Made by a program: the position numbers and the translations under genes. Positions 17,227 to 25,900 of a stretch of 64,000 nt of DNA are shown here, piece after piece (position 1 is the stretch's first letter; each line of letters starts with the position of its first letter). The DNA is taken from positions 1 to 64,000 of the forward strand of contig JBPOJF010000005.1 in the NCBI GenBank assembly GCA_052033915.1, in the 5' to 3' direction. This DNA is from CALMZY01 sp052033915 (GTDB lineage: Bacteria; Verrucomicrobiota; Kiritimatiellia; CAIQIC01; JAGNIJ01). The notes beneath the pieces were generated by a model that saw only the letters and a program-made list of their open reading frames with translations, made no database searches and was not told where the DNA came from.

Positions 17227-18627
17227 TCACTTCCTCTTCAGCTTCGGTCCCTGGGGCGTGTCCTGGACGACCCAGCCGCGCGCGGCCAGTTCGTCGCGGA
17301 GCCGGTCGGCCTCCGCCCAGTTCTTGTTGTTTCGAGCCTGCTGACGCAGTTCCATCATGGCAACCGTATCATCGTCTGCGGTTTCGTCCGGCGGCTGAAT
17401 AAAGCCGAGGACCCGGTCCCATTCCTCCAGCAGGGCCAGCACCGCCCACGCCGCGCCCGCCGGGAGCGCTTTCTCGTTCAATGCCCGGTTGCCGGCGGTC
17501 ACCAGGTCGAAAACGGACGCGAGCGCTTCGGAAATATTCAGGTCTTCGTCCAGCGCCTGCTCGAATTTCTCGCTCTGGGCCGTCGCCCAGGCCGGAAGGT
17601 CCGTCTTCGGCGTCTCCGCCGCGGCCGCGCCCTGCACACGCCGGTAGAACTCGTCCAGCCGGCCCAGCGCCGCGCGCGCGGCCTCGAGCGCCCCGAACGT
17701 GAAGTTCAGCGCCTGCCGGTAATGCGTCGCCATCAGTTCGTAGCGAATCTCCCGGCCGGAGAAGCCGCGCGCGAGGACATCGCGCAGAGTGAAAAAGTTG
17801 CCGAGCGACTTGGACATCTTCTTGCCGTCCACGACCAGGTGTGCGCAGTGCAGCCAGGTGTGCGCGAACGGCTTGCCGGTCGCCGCCTCGCTCTGGGCGA
17901 TCTCGTCCTCATGATGCGGGAAAATGTTGTCCACGCCGCCGGTGTGGATGTCGAAACTCTCGCCGAGGTAGCGCATGCTCATCGCCGAGCACTCGATATG
18001 CCAGCCGGGCCGGCCCCGGCCCCACGGCGAATCCCAGTACACATCGCCGTCCTTCTCGTCCCACGCCTTCCACAGCGCGAAATCGGCCAGATTTTCCTTG
18101 TCGTACTCGTCCTGCGCGACCCGCGCGCCCGCCCGCAGGCCGGACAGATCGAGGCGCGCAAGCCGCCCGTAGTTCTTGTACTTGGCGATGCTGAAATAGA
18201 CGGAGCCGTCCTCCGACAAGTACGCCACGCCTTTTTCGAACAGGCGGTGGATCAGATTGATCATGTCGGAGATATGGTCCGTGGCGGCGGGATAATACTC
18301 CGCCCGCTCGATGTTCAGCGTGTTCAAGTCCTCGAAGAACGCGTCGATATAGGTCTTGGTGTACTGCGAGAGAGGGACCTTCTTTTCGTTCGCGCCGCGG
18401 ATCGTCTTGTCGTCCACGTCGGTCAGGTTCATGACCTGGGTCAGATGGAACCCCTTGTACTTGAGATAGCGCCGGAGAAGGTCTTCGAAGATGTACGCGC
18501 GGAAATTGCCGATGTGCGCGTAGTTGTACACCGTCGGGCCGCAGGTGTACATGCGGACATGCCCCTCCTCCAGCGTCCGGAATTCCTCCACCTGGCGCGT
18601 CATCGTGTTATAAAACTTCAGGGACAT
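17227..18627 (-). CDS. cysS: Cysteinyl-tRNA synthetase
   Basis: Class I synthetase that charges tRNA-Cys. The 466-residue protein has the start typical for CysS (MSLKFYNTMTRQVEEF), the HIGH-equivalent HIGN at 38-41 within CGPTVYNYAHIGNFRAYI, zinc ligands Cys29 and the HIECSAMS segment near 210, and the KMSKS loop (DGKKMSKSLGNFF) near 270. The C-terminal anticodon-binding DALR-like domain is present. Full length. Ends just 10 bases from the short repeat after tmk, with which it runs in the same direction but is likely separately transcribed. Confidence 0.96.
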   Translation of the reverse strand: MSLKFYNTMTRQVEEFRTLEEGHVRMYTCGPTVYNYAHIGNFRAYIFEDLLRRYLKYKGFHLTQVMNLTDVDDKTIRGANEKKVPLSQYTKTYIDAFFEDLNTLNIERAEYYPAATDHISDMINLIHRLFEKGVAYLSEDGSVYFSIAKYKNYGRLARLDLSGLRAGARVAQDEYDKENLADFALWKAWDEKDGDVYWDSPWGRGRPGWHIECSAMSMRYLGESFDIHTGGVDNIFPHHEDEIAQSEAATGKPFAHTWLHCAHLVVDGKKMSKSLGNFFTLRDVLARGFSGREIRYELMATHYRQALNFTFGALEAARAALGRLDEFYRRVQGAAAAETPKTDLPAWATAQSEKFEQALDEDLNISEALASVFDLVTAGNRALNEKALPAGAAWAVLALLEEWDRVLGFIQPPDETADDDTVAMMELRQQARNNKNWAEADRLRDELAARGWVVQDTPQGPKLKRK

Positions 18628-18854
18628 GATTTTCGGACCTCTCGAAAAAACTGTATCGCCGGATTATACGGATCGAGCCGGCCTAGACAATCAAAACGCT
18701 GACAGTCCCGTCTCTTTTTGTCGCCGCAGAGCCGCCGGATCGCTCCCGCGCGAAGGAAATGAGTTGGAATCGCGCGCGATCCTACGGACCATGCTGTTCC
18801 ATGGCTTGGAGGAAAGACATCGATGAAGAGTGCGGCCGTCCATATCCGGCCCGA

Positions 18855-18883
18855 TTGAACAAACATTCCGGCGATGGTATAGT
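18855..18883 (+). promoter_or_regulatory. Sigma-70 promoter for the secreted exonuclease gene
   Basis: TTGAAC (18855-18860) and TATAGT (18878-18883) are spaced by exactly 17 bases, about 36 bases before the start codon chosen for the next gene. This is one of the best promoter matches in the window. Confidence 0.65.
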
Positions 18884-18918
18884 ATGTTCAGGTTCGCAAA
18901 TCCTTGGAGAAGCGAGAG

Positions 18919-19614
18919 TTGAAACCGGACCATAGGCGCGATCATGTTGGGGGATTCTGCCTGGCGGCCCTGATCTTCCTGGCCGCGGTCGCTGTGTCGG
19001 CTGAAAAAGAAGGTAACGGCAGTCGCACGCCGTCCGTCAACAGCTTCGTTTCGAACGTAACCTTTGTCGTGTTCGACACGGAGACTACGGGTTTCAGTCC
19101 GACAACCGACCGGATCGTGGAAGTCGGCGCCGTGAAGTTCCGCAACGGGGAAGTGATTGAGGAAAAAAGCTGGTTGGTCAATCCCGGCCGGCAAATCCCC
19201 TCCTGGGCCACGGAGGTCCACGGCATCACCGATGAAGACGTGAAGAACCAGCCGACTTTCGCGGAGATTTATCCGCAGTTCCTGAAGTTTATCAACGGCA
19301 GCGTGATGATCGCCCACAACGCCAGGTTCGATATTTCCTTCGTCAAGGCCGAAGCCGATCGCGCCGGGTGCGAATTGCCGGCAAACCAGGTCATCGACAG
19401 TCTCGCCCTGTTCCGAAAGTGGTATCCGAAGTCAACCTCCCATTCGGTGGCCGCCCTGGCCAAGTGCGCGGCCGTGCCGACCGACACCCTCCATCGCGCG
19501 GCCGCGGATTCGCTTTATGTGTTCCTGATCTTCGACAAGAGCGTCAAGGAACGGAACGAGCAGTTCACACTCGGTGATATCTACGACCAGTGCGGCGGGC
19601 CGCTGAACTTCTGA
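18919..19614 (+). CDS. Exported DEDDh 3'-5' exonuclease (DnaQ-like)
   Basis: A DnaQ/epsilon-type exonuclease domain follows a signal peptide or membrane anchor. From the TTG at 18919, with a GGAG box nine bases upstream, the protein is 231 residues: basic start KPDHRRDH, hydrophobic FCLAALIFLAAVAVSA, then a linker. Exonuclease motifs are VVFDTETTGF (I), HNARFDISF (II) and HRAAADSLYVF (III, with the DEDDh His). The alternative TTG at 18904 would add five residues. Exported single-domain DnaQ exonucleases are unusual; it could degrade DNA in the periplasm for uptake, nutrient use or defence, or be membrane-tethered inward. This is inference. Neighbours do not clarify. Confidence 0.8.
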   Translation: MKPDHRRDHVGGFCLAALIFLAAVAVSAEKEGNGSRTPSVNSFVSNVTFVVFDTETTGFSPTTDRIVEVGAVKFRNGEVIEEKSWLVNPGRQIPSWATEVHGITDEDVKNQPTFAEIYPQFLKFINGSVMIAHNARFDISFVKAEADRAGCELPANQVIDSLALFRKWYPKSTSHSVAALAKCAAVPTDTLHRAAADSLYVFLIFDKSVKERNEQFTLGDIYDQCGGPLNF

Positions 19615-19661
19615 CTCGTGCCGCCTGGAAGCGTGTCGCCGATCCTTTCCGCGCAAGGCGG

Positions 19662-20879
19662 TCAGTTCGTTTTGGCCGGCACGGACTCCGCGATTTTCCT
19701 CCTGATCTCGTCCGATTCGGCGGCGGACATCCGACGCCACCGATGGGTTCGGAGCCGGAAATCCACCGACTCGGGACGCAGGGAAAAACTGGTTACGTGG
19801 CGGCCGTTGGAACTGAAGGCATGCGCCCTGCCCTGCGGGCCGCAGACAACGGAAGTCCCGGCCTTCTCGTCGTAAAACCATTGGCCGGGCGCGGCATCCC
19901 GCACGTCGTCCAGCGCCTTGTGCACCGGGCGCTGCTGGGCGCGCCTCTGCTCCACGTGCCGCGTGCGCCGCGAATCCTGACGTCCGGACCGGTCCAGCGA
20001 TTCCGCGAGCCGATGGAGAATGGAGGGAATCTGCTTCATGGCATTTCGGACCGCTTCCGTATCGACGCCGTCAGCGCGCCGTTCGACGGCTTCGACCGCC
20101 ATGGACGCCGTCTCTCGCGCGCGATACACACCGGGCAGGCCGCCGGAAGCCAGCAGGTCGGGCAAATGGCCTCCCGGTACAGCGGCAATGGCGTTCAAGT
20201 GGATGCGCTTCCTGCCCGCTTCTCCGCGTACTTCCACGATCTGGAAAGTAATGGCCAGTTTTTGAGGCGGATCGCCCGCCGGCAGAAAATAGCCCGCCGT
20301 TACCTGTCCGAGGATTGCGTAAGTTTTCGATGAGCGGCCGAACGAACTCAACTGCCGATTCCTCAAGTCGTGGCCGTACTGGAGACGGGCGACAATGCCC
20401 GGGCGGGCGGCGAAAAGCTGGTCCACCCGCTCGTCCCTGGCCTCGATGAGGACCTGCGCGAACTCCCGCCATTCGGCCACGCCGTTCGGCGCGTAGCCGG
20501 TGAACACGGAAAGCGGCGTCGGCGGCGTCGAGTGCTCGCAGTCGGACGAATCGCAGCGGAAACAATGGACATGGCCAGGCCGGTACACGTTCCACTGCGC
20601 CTGCGCATCCACAAGCTGGCCGTGCAGTTGCTCGCCCAGCGGCGGATCGAACCGCAGACTCCAGTCTTCCGCCGGCTTCGCCTTCAATCGCAGCACCACG
20701 TCGATTTCGCCCGGTTTGGGCGGTGCGGCGCCGAAGCGGTCCATGTGCATGTCGCGCAGAAAAGTTCGTATCGCATCACCCGCCGCCTGCTCGCGGCGTT
20801 CGGAGCGGGATTTCTTTGGCGTCGGCTTTTCGGTCGAAGCGGACGACTCGGGCTGAGAGGGTTCCGTGTTCATGTCCAT
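19662..20879 (-). CDS. Hypothetical protein with Cys-rich patch
   Basis: A 405-residue soluble protein, no signal peptide or membrane helices. The N-terminus is a Ser/Lys/Arg/Pro-rich low-complexity stretch (1-45). A CFRCDSSDCEHS segment near residue 105 (C-x2-C-x4-C-x-H) could bind zinc. A region around 170-225 (KTYAILGQVTAGYFLPAG...LAITFQIVEV) reads as beta-rich. The last 150 residues are charged. I do not recognise it. It is divergently placed to the zinc-ribbon/OB-fold operon and convergent with the exonuclease gene. Confidence 0.7.
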   Translation of the reverse strand: MDMNTEPSQPESSASTEKPTPKKSRSERREQAAGDAIRTFLRDMHMDRFGAAPPKPGEIDVVLRLKAKPAEDWSLRFDPPLGEQLHGQLVDAQAQWNVYRPGHVHCFRCDSSDCEHSTPPTPLSVFTGYAPNGVAEWREFAQVLIEARDERVDQLFAARPGIVARLQYGHDLRNRQLSSFGRSSKTYAILGQVTAGYFLPAGDPPQKLAITFQIVEVRGEAGRKRIHLNAIAAVPGGHLPDLLASGGLPGVYRARETASMAVEAVERRADGVDTEAVRNAMKQIPSILHRLAESLDRSGRQDSRRTRHVEQRRAQQRPVHKALDDVRDAAPGQWFYDEKAGTSVVCGPQGRAHAFSSNGRHVTSFSLRPESVDFRLRTHRWRRMSAAESDEIRRKIAESVPAKTN

Positions 20880-20932
20880 CGAGCAATCTAGCAGAAGCGT
20901 CCCGCAGGTTGAGCTTTTTTTGCGGCCGAATC

Positions 20933-20961
20933 TTTTCAGATGACGAATGGCTGTGTATATT
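20933..20961 (+). promoter_or_regulatory. Candidate promoter overlapping the annotated start
   Basis: TTTTCA (20933-20938) and TATATT (20956-20961) have 17-base spacing. The -10 box lies inside the first codons of the open frame that starts at 20940. If real, the true translation start of the zinc-ribbon gene is further downstream. Confidence 0.35.
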
Positions 20962-21908
20962 TTGATTTCTCAACGGGGTGCATTATCAAACTCGACCCTG
21001 AAGTTGAACGCATAGCCCGCAGTCAGAACCGCAAAGAGACCGAGTGCTCGGCCTGCGGTCGGTACATCGGTTCCTGGGAAATTTGTCCCTTCTGCAGGCG
21101 CTACAATCCCAAGCGCTGGCAGGTTCGCCTGATCAAGTATTCCTCCCCCTTCCTGACCCTCCTCGGCATTGTCCTGCTCATGTTCCTCGGGAAGGTCTAC
21201 GGCACATCCGATGTCCGCATCGCGGAGTTGGGCCGCAAGGCGAACTTCGCGCAGGTGCGAATCACCGGCCGCGTGAGCGGCGATATACGGGTGTACGCGT
21301 CCGACTCGGATTCGGGCATGAGAGCGCGCTCTCTCGAGTTCGAGGTGGACGACGGCACGGGCATCATCCGGATCCGCTGTTACGAAGGCGCATTCGATGA
21401 GTTGCGCAAGGCGGGCAACCTCCCCGGCGTCGGAGACCATGTCACGCTGATCGGCAACTACCAGTACAAGGCCAAGCGGCAGTTTGTCATCCTGAGTTCG
21501 TCGAGCGATCTGCGGATCGAACGCGCCAGGCCCAAACGCGCAACCCCGCTCTCCCACGTGTCGCGCGCGGAGGAATACGGCTTGCCGGTCGGCGAGCGCC
21601 TGAGAGTCACGGGACGGGTACAGTCCGTCGAGGACGGGTTGTACGCGCAGACCTTCTGGCTGACCGGCCCGGACGGGACGGCGACTCCCGTTGTGCTCTC
21701 CCGGAGCGCGCTCGACGCCTGCGGGCCGTCCGATCCCGGAGCGGTTTTCTGCCGGAGCGTAAAGCCGGGCGATTATGTGTCCTGCTTCGGCACGCTGAAC
21801 ATGAGTCGGGGCCGGGCAGGCCGCCATTGGCAGGTATCGCCGGCCGCGCCGGCCGACCTGTGGGCTGCCGATGGAATGATTTGGGAAGCTGACAATGCAG
21901 GAAACTGA
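20940..21908 (+). CDS. Membrane protein: zinc ribbon, one helix, two OB-folds
   Basis: A 322-residue protein. Residues about 36-54 form a zinc ribbon (CSACGRYIGSWEICPFC, two CxxC). A single membrane helix follows (about 68-86, FLTLLGIVLLMFLG), then two OB-fold-like domains: about 100-195 (VRITGRVSGDIRVYAS...DDGTGIIRIRCYEG...HVTLIGNYQYKAKRQFVI) and about 205-310 (RLRVTGRVQSVEDGLYAQTFWL). The OB pattern is nucleic-acid-binding (tRNA_anti) like. Start uncertain: ATG at 20940 is used, but a promoter may lie over it. It overlaps the next, paralogous gene by 14 bases and heads a four-gene membrane module. Function unknown. Confidence 0.75.
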   Translation: MTNGCVYFDFSTGCIIKLDPEVERIARSQNRKETECSACGRYIGSWEICPFCRRYNPKRWQVRLIKYSSPFLTLLGIVLLMFLGKVYGTSDVRIAELGRKANFAQVRITGRVSGDIRVYASDSDSGMRARSLEFEVDDGTGIIRIRCYEGAFDELRKAGNLPGVGDHVTLIGNYQYKAKRQFVILSSSSDLRIERARPKRATPLSHVSRAEEYGLPVGERLRVTGRVQSVEDGLYAQTFWLTGPDGTATPVVLSRSALDACGPSDPGAVFCRSVKPGDYVSCFGTLNMSRGRAGRHWQVSPAAPADLWAADGMIWEADNAGN

Positions 21909-22518
21909 AAATCAATTGTGCCCGAGTTGCGGAAAACCCAATCCGCCGAACATGAAGTACTGCCGGTTTTGCACGGCCTCCATGGCGGAGCGCATTCACA
22001 CCCGCCTGATCGCGATGGGCGTGCTCGTCCTGCTGATCCTGGCCGCGATCCACCTGGGCGCCGCCATGACCTACACGCCCCGATACACCCCCATCCCGCA
22101 ACTGCTCTCCGAAATGAATTTCGCGAAAGTGCGCGTGCTCGGCCGTGTCACCCACGTGTCCGTGACGAAGGCCGCCTACAACAGCCGCCAGGTTCGCATC
22201 GAACTGGAGGACCCGGATTCCCCGTCCGTCAATACCGACCTCCGCAAAATCACGGCCCGCCTGGAGGGCGAAGCCGCCGCCGATTTCGTGAACCAGAAAC
22301 ACACGATCAGAAAGGGCGATCTGGTCGAGGTCGCGGCCTCCCTGTTCGCCGGCGCGGGATACCGGCACCTCAGCGTGAGCAGCCCGAAGTTTATCGTTGT
22401 CAAAGAGAGGGCCTTCGCGCAGGCACCCGCCGCCGAGGACGGCGAGGTCGAGGCGACCGTTCCCGAATCGGGCGACGGCGAGGCGGTCGCCCCTGTCTGG
22501 AATCGCGCAGTCAGGTAA
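21895..22518 (+). CDS. Membrane protein: zinc ribbon, one helix, OB-fold
   Basis: A 207-residue paralogue of the preceding protein: zinc ribbon CPSCGKPNPPNMKYCRFC (9-26), a membrane helix (about 39-58), then one OB-fold-like domain starting KVRVLGRVTHVSVT with a long acidic, disordered C-terminus (EDGEVEATVPESGDGEAV). The order zinc ribbon-helix-OB is the same. Overlaps the first gene by 14 bases and precedes the permease by three bases, so the proteins probably form one complex at the membrane. No catalytic residues are visible. Confidence 0.75.
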   Translation: MQETENQLCPSCGKPNPPNMKYCRFCTASMAERIHTRLIAMGVLVLLILAAIHLGAAMTYTPRYTPIPQLLSEMNFAKVRVLGRVTHVSVTKAAYNSRQVRIELEDPDSPSVNTDLRKITARLEGEAAADFVNQKHTIRKGDLVEVAASLFAGAGYRHLSVSSPKFIVVKERAFAQAPAAEDGEVEATVPESGDGEAVAPVWNRAVR

Positions 22519-22521
22519 ATC

Positions 22522-23859
22522 ATGGAATTCGCATTCATCATGCCATGTTGTCTTGCGGCGCTGGTGGGCGTCGCGGTCGCCGCCGTCTTTTCGATGATCC
22601 CGGGATTGCACATCTACAACGTCATCGCGTTCACCATGCTGCTCGCGTTCGCGGCCATCGACCTGTTCAAGACCCTGGACCCCTTGTTGACCACCTGCTT
22701 CATCATGGGCATGGTCGTCGGGTTCGCCGTGCTCTTCACGGTGTCGAGCCAGTTCTTCCAGCCGTGCGACGACAGCTTCCGATCCATGATGCTTCCGCAC
22801 GAGCGGTTCCTGTACGAAGGCCGCGGGTTCGAAGCCGTCATGCTGGGCGGCTTCGGCTCTCTGATCGCCCTCCTCCTGATCGCGGGGGTCTTCCCCTTCG
22901 TCACCGGCGCCATCGGGTTGCTGAGGGAGCTTATCCGTCCCCACATCTACTGGATTCTAGGGTTGGTCAGCCTCTTCATCCTGATCAGCGAATGGCCGAA
23001 GGATCACGGCGTGGGCAAAACCGTCGGCCAGCGCCTGCGCGACGGATGGGGTCAGCTCGGCATGGGGCTGTTTGTTTTTGCCGCCGCCGCGGTCCTCGGC
23101 ATGTTCGTTTTCTACAACACGATCATTCCCGTGCAGAGCGCGTTTCAGTCCTTGATGCCGGTCTTCATCGGCCTGTTCGCGCTTTCCAGCCAGATCATGA
23201 CGGTGATCAGCCGGGCGAAAATCCCGCCGCAGTATTACGCATCCACCGTTGACGCCGCGCCGCACGACATCGCGCGCGGCTCGCTGACCGGCGTGGTGGC
23301 CGGAATGTTTTCCAGCCTGACGCCGGGGCTGACGCCCGGCCCGGCGCTCCTGATGAGCGCGCATGCCACGGCGTCGTCCGGCGACAAGCAGTTCATCATC
23401 GGCGGCGGCGCGGCGCGCGTCCTCTACTACATCGGCGCGCTGGTGCTCTTCTTCATGCCGGATCTGTACATGCGGCGCGGCGGCGCGGCGATCAACATCA
23501 GCCTGTTCTTCGTGCCGGAAACCACGGAACAATACTACCTGATCTCCGGCATCATCGCGCTGGCCGGCGCCGCATCCATGGCGATCCTGCCGCTCTTTGC
23601 GCGGATGTGCGGCGCCATCACGCAAAAGGTCGACTTCCGTCATATCTCGCTCGGGTCCATAGTTCTGCTGACGGCGATTGTGTGGGGCGTTACGGGCTGG
23701 CGCGGCGTGGTCATGATGCTGGTGGCCACCGCGCTGGGCCTCGTACCGAATTTCTGGCACACGCGGAGGATTCCGCTCCTCGCGGTGCTGCTGGTTCCGG
23801 TCAGCCTCAACATGGCCGGCATCGGGTCGAAGGTGGCGATCTGGCTGGGCTTCAGATAG
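22522..23859 (+). CDS. TctA-like (DUF112) polytopic membrane protein
   Basis: A 445-residue protein with about 10-12 membrane helices. Two internally repeated motifs, FSMIPGLHIYNVIA (about 25-38) and FSSLTPGLTPGPALLM (about 265-280), match the paired Pro-Gly loops of the TctA permease family. Family members usually import tricarboxylates with TctB and a binding protein TctC; neither is encoded here. Instead it sits between OB-fold membrane proteins and a YdjM-like protein, so the substrate may be different (possibly a nucleic acid or polyanion). Three bases after the upstream gene and 12 before the next. Confidence 0.75.
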   Translation: MEFAFIMPCCLAALVGVAVAAVFSMIPGLHIYNVIAFTMLLAFAAIDLFKTLDPLLTTCFIMGMVVGFAVLFTVSSQFFQPCDDSFRSMMLPHERFLYEGRGFEAVMLGGFGSLIALLLIAGVFPFVTGAIGLLRELIRPHIYWILGLVSLFILISEWPKDHGVGKTVGQRLRDGWGQLGMGLFVFAAAAVLGMFVFYNTIIPVQSAFQSLMPVFIGLFALSSQIMTVISRAKIPPQYYASTVDAAPHDIARGSLTGVVAGMFSSLTPGLTPGPALLMSAHATASSGDKQFIIGGGAARVLYYIGALVLFFMPDLYMRRGGAAINISLFFVPETTEQYYLISGIIALAGAASMAILPLFARMCGAITQKVDFRHISLGSIVLLTAIVWGVTGWRGVVMMLVATALGLVPNFWHTRRIPLLAVLLVPVSLNMAGIGSKVAIWLGFR

Positions 23860-23871
23860 GAAAGGCGCGGC

Positions 23872-25098
23872 ATGAAAGGCATCACACATTTTCTTGTGGG
23901 CGTGGCCACGGCCTCCTGTTTCCCGCTGGCCGTGCGGAGCGCGTACGACGACAAGTCGTACCTCATCCTTCTCGGCGGTCTTTTCGGGATCATGAGCGAT
24001 ACGCTCGACTTTAAGTTCGCGCGCTATTTCTGGAAGCACGACTATCGGGTGCGTATCACGGAAGACAACCTCGACCCCGCCGCCGCGGCGGAGACGATCG
24101 CCAAGGCCATCGACGAGGCCGCGGCGACCGGCCGGTCCGTGCGGGTGAAACTGGACATCCTTCGCTACTCGACCCACTACTACCGCACCTACGCGGTGAT
24201 GATCGACGACCGGAAAAAACAGGTTTCGTGCGTGATCGGCCCGCTCAAAACGATGAGCCACTGCATGGCCCGCGGCGAGAACATGCCGGGCGAGAAGTCG
24301 AAGAAGCAGGCCGTGGAGAAGGACGGGCCCATCGCGGTGCTGGAGCGGTTGGCGAAGGAAGCGCCCGCGCTTCCGAACAGCATGCCGGTCCCGACCCGCG
24401 GCCATGTCGCATCGTTCAAGGCCGATGTGAACAACACGTACTATTCGGACGCCGAGGTCGGCATTTTCTCCGGTCCCGATTTTGAGTTTACGCCGCAGAA
24501 AGACGGTCGAGTCCGGATCGACTTCATCCCGTGGCATCGCCGATGGACGCACAGCGTCACGCTGGGACTGCTGATGGGGCCGATCGGTTTTGCTTTATTC
24601 GCGGACTGGGGCGCTTTGTTCAGCGGAAACATGTCCGCGTTCGCCAATCCGTTCGCGATCAACGCGTTCTTCATATCCATCCTTGCCTTCTGGGCGCACG
24701 TGTTCGTCGACCAGACCGGGCATCTCGGATCAAACCTGTTTCCTCCATGGACCAAGTTCCGTTCGCTGGGCTGGCGCTGGTGCACGTCGGCATCCCCCTT
24801 CCCCAACCTGATGGTCAACTACATCTCGGCGGCCGTCATTCTGTGGAACATGAACGCCTTCGCCCCGGCGCCTGTCTTCACGCCGCCCTGGGCGGAAGGA
24901 ATTCCCGGCGGGTTCACCAACATGACGTACTGCATCCTGTCCCTGCTGAACTACGTGGGAGCGGTCATCGTCCTGCCGCTCCTATTCCTCTACGCGATGG
25001 TCCGCCTCTACCGGCGTTTTTATTACAAGTCGCGGACAATTCGCCTGGAAGAGGCTTTCTCGGGCGAGGACTGGGCAGGCGGCGGCGGGGATATGTAA
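23872..25098 (+). CDS. YdjM/DUF457-like membrane protein, putative hydrolase
   Basis: A 408-residue protein resembling the LexA-binding inner membrane (YdjM) metal-dependent hydrolase family. His5/6 in GITHFLVG, an Asp in GIMSDTLDF, and the HRRWTHSVTLG and WAHVFVDQTGHLG segments are the conserved metal-ligand type positions; the C-terminal part has about five membrane helices. A large insert (about 55-200) is not part of the usual family and is predicted soluble; it contains FKADVNNTYYSDAEVGIFSGPDF. Last gene of the zinc-ribbon/OB-fold/TctA/YdjM module. Role unknown; metal-dependent membrane hydrolysis is inferred only. Confidence 0.7.
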   Translation: MKGITHFLVGVATASCFPLAVRSAYDDKSYLILLGGLFGIMSDTLDFKFARYFWKHDYRVRITEDNLDPAAAAETIAKAIDEAAATGRSVRVKLDILRYSTHYYRTYAVMIDDRKKQVSCVIGPLKTMSHCMARGENMPGEKSKKQAVEKDGPIAVLERLAKEAPALPNSMPVPTRGHVASFKADVNNTYYSDAEVGIFSGPDFEFTPQKDGRVRIDFIPWHRRWTHSVTLGLLMGPIGFALFADWGALFSGNMSAFANPFAINAFFISILAFWAHVFVDQTGHLGSNLFPPWTKFRSLGWRWCTSASPFPNLMVNYISAAVILWNMNAFAPAPVFTPPWAEGIPGGFTNMTYCILSLLNYVGAVIVLPLLFLYAMVRLYRRFYYKSRTIRLEEAFSGEDWAGGGGDM

Positions 25099-25165
25099 GG
25101 CCCCACGTTCTGATCGCCAGAAGGAATCGCCCCAGTCAACAGGCGATGAATGCCGTCCCGCCGCC

Positions 25166-25795
25166 TCAGGAGTATTTCAGCACGATCTGGAAGATGACGT
25201 TGCCTGCGTCGCGGCATCGATCGATGATGCGCTCGAGCGTTTCATACAAATCCATGACGATGATCACCTTCAACGCCTCGTGCTTCCCGCTGTACAGATC
25301 CTTGATCAGCGACATCATCAGTTTGTCGGCTCCCTTTTCCAGGAATTGCAGGCGGTTGTTCTGTTCCTTGACCCGCTCCAGATGGGGCCGCTCGCGAAGC
25401 GTCCTGACCATCTCCGTGACGGTGGCGGTCGCCTGCTCCATGATGTCCGCCTGGCGGGAGAAATCGAAATGGGCGATATGCTTGTAGCAGAGAACGAACT
25501 TCTGGCTGAACTTCTCGACGGTTTTCGGGATCTTGTAGAGCACGATCGACAACGCTTCGATATCCTCGCGTTCGAGAGGGGTCACGAACGTCTTGCAGAG
25601 CTGTTCGGAAATCTCCTCCGTGATCTGCTTGTCCTTGCGCCGCGTCAGGATGAATTGGTCGAGCGTCGGCATCCCGTTCGCCTTCTTGAGCATGTCAACC
25701 AGCAGTTGAACGCTGCTCTGCGCTTCTTCAGCGCTCGCTTCCAGCAGATCGAAAAACTTGTCGTCGTATCCCAAAAGTTTACGCAGGGGGTTCAT
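25166..25795 (-). CDS. DUF47 family protein (PhoU-like)
   Basis: A 209-residue all-helical protein of the DUF47/TIGR00153 family, related to PhoU. It has repeats of charged helical segments (EEAQSSVQLLVDMLKKAN; TRRKDKQITEEISEQL; DLYETLERIIDRCRDAGNVI) typical of the family, whose acidic patches bind metal. It usually accompanies a Pit phosphate transporter; none lies nearby. The ATG at 25795 is chosen since the sequence MNPLRKLLGYDDKFFDLLE is the family's normal start. Convergent with the YdjM-like gene. Confidence 0.8.
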   Translation of the reverse strand: MNPLRKLLGYDDKFFDLLEASAEEAQSSVQLLVDMLKKANGMPTLDQFILTRRKDKQITEEISEQLCKTFVTPLEREDIEALSIVLYKIPKTVEKFSQKFVLCYKHIAHFDFSRQADIMEQATATVTEMVRTLRERPHLERVKEQNNRLQFLEKGADKLMMSLIKDLYSGKHEALKVIIVMDLYETLERIIDRCRDAGNVIFQIVLKYS

Positions 25796-25900
25796 GGCGT
25801 ACTTCCTAACACAATCCCGGCTCGCAGAGAAAGTAAATCTTGTTCCCGTCCGGCGACGGTGCAAAACTAAACCCGCGTTGGATGCGTTTATAGGTACGAG

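Noticed and set aside
22224..24552. Minus-strand frames opposite the TctA-like and YdjM-like genes
   Set aside because: Rich in Arg/His and without hydrophobic or domain pattern, while the plus strand encodes clear membrane proteins.
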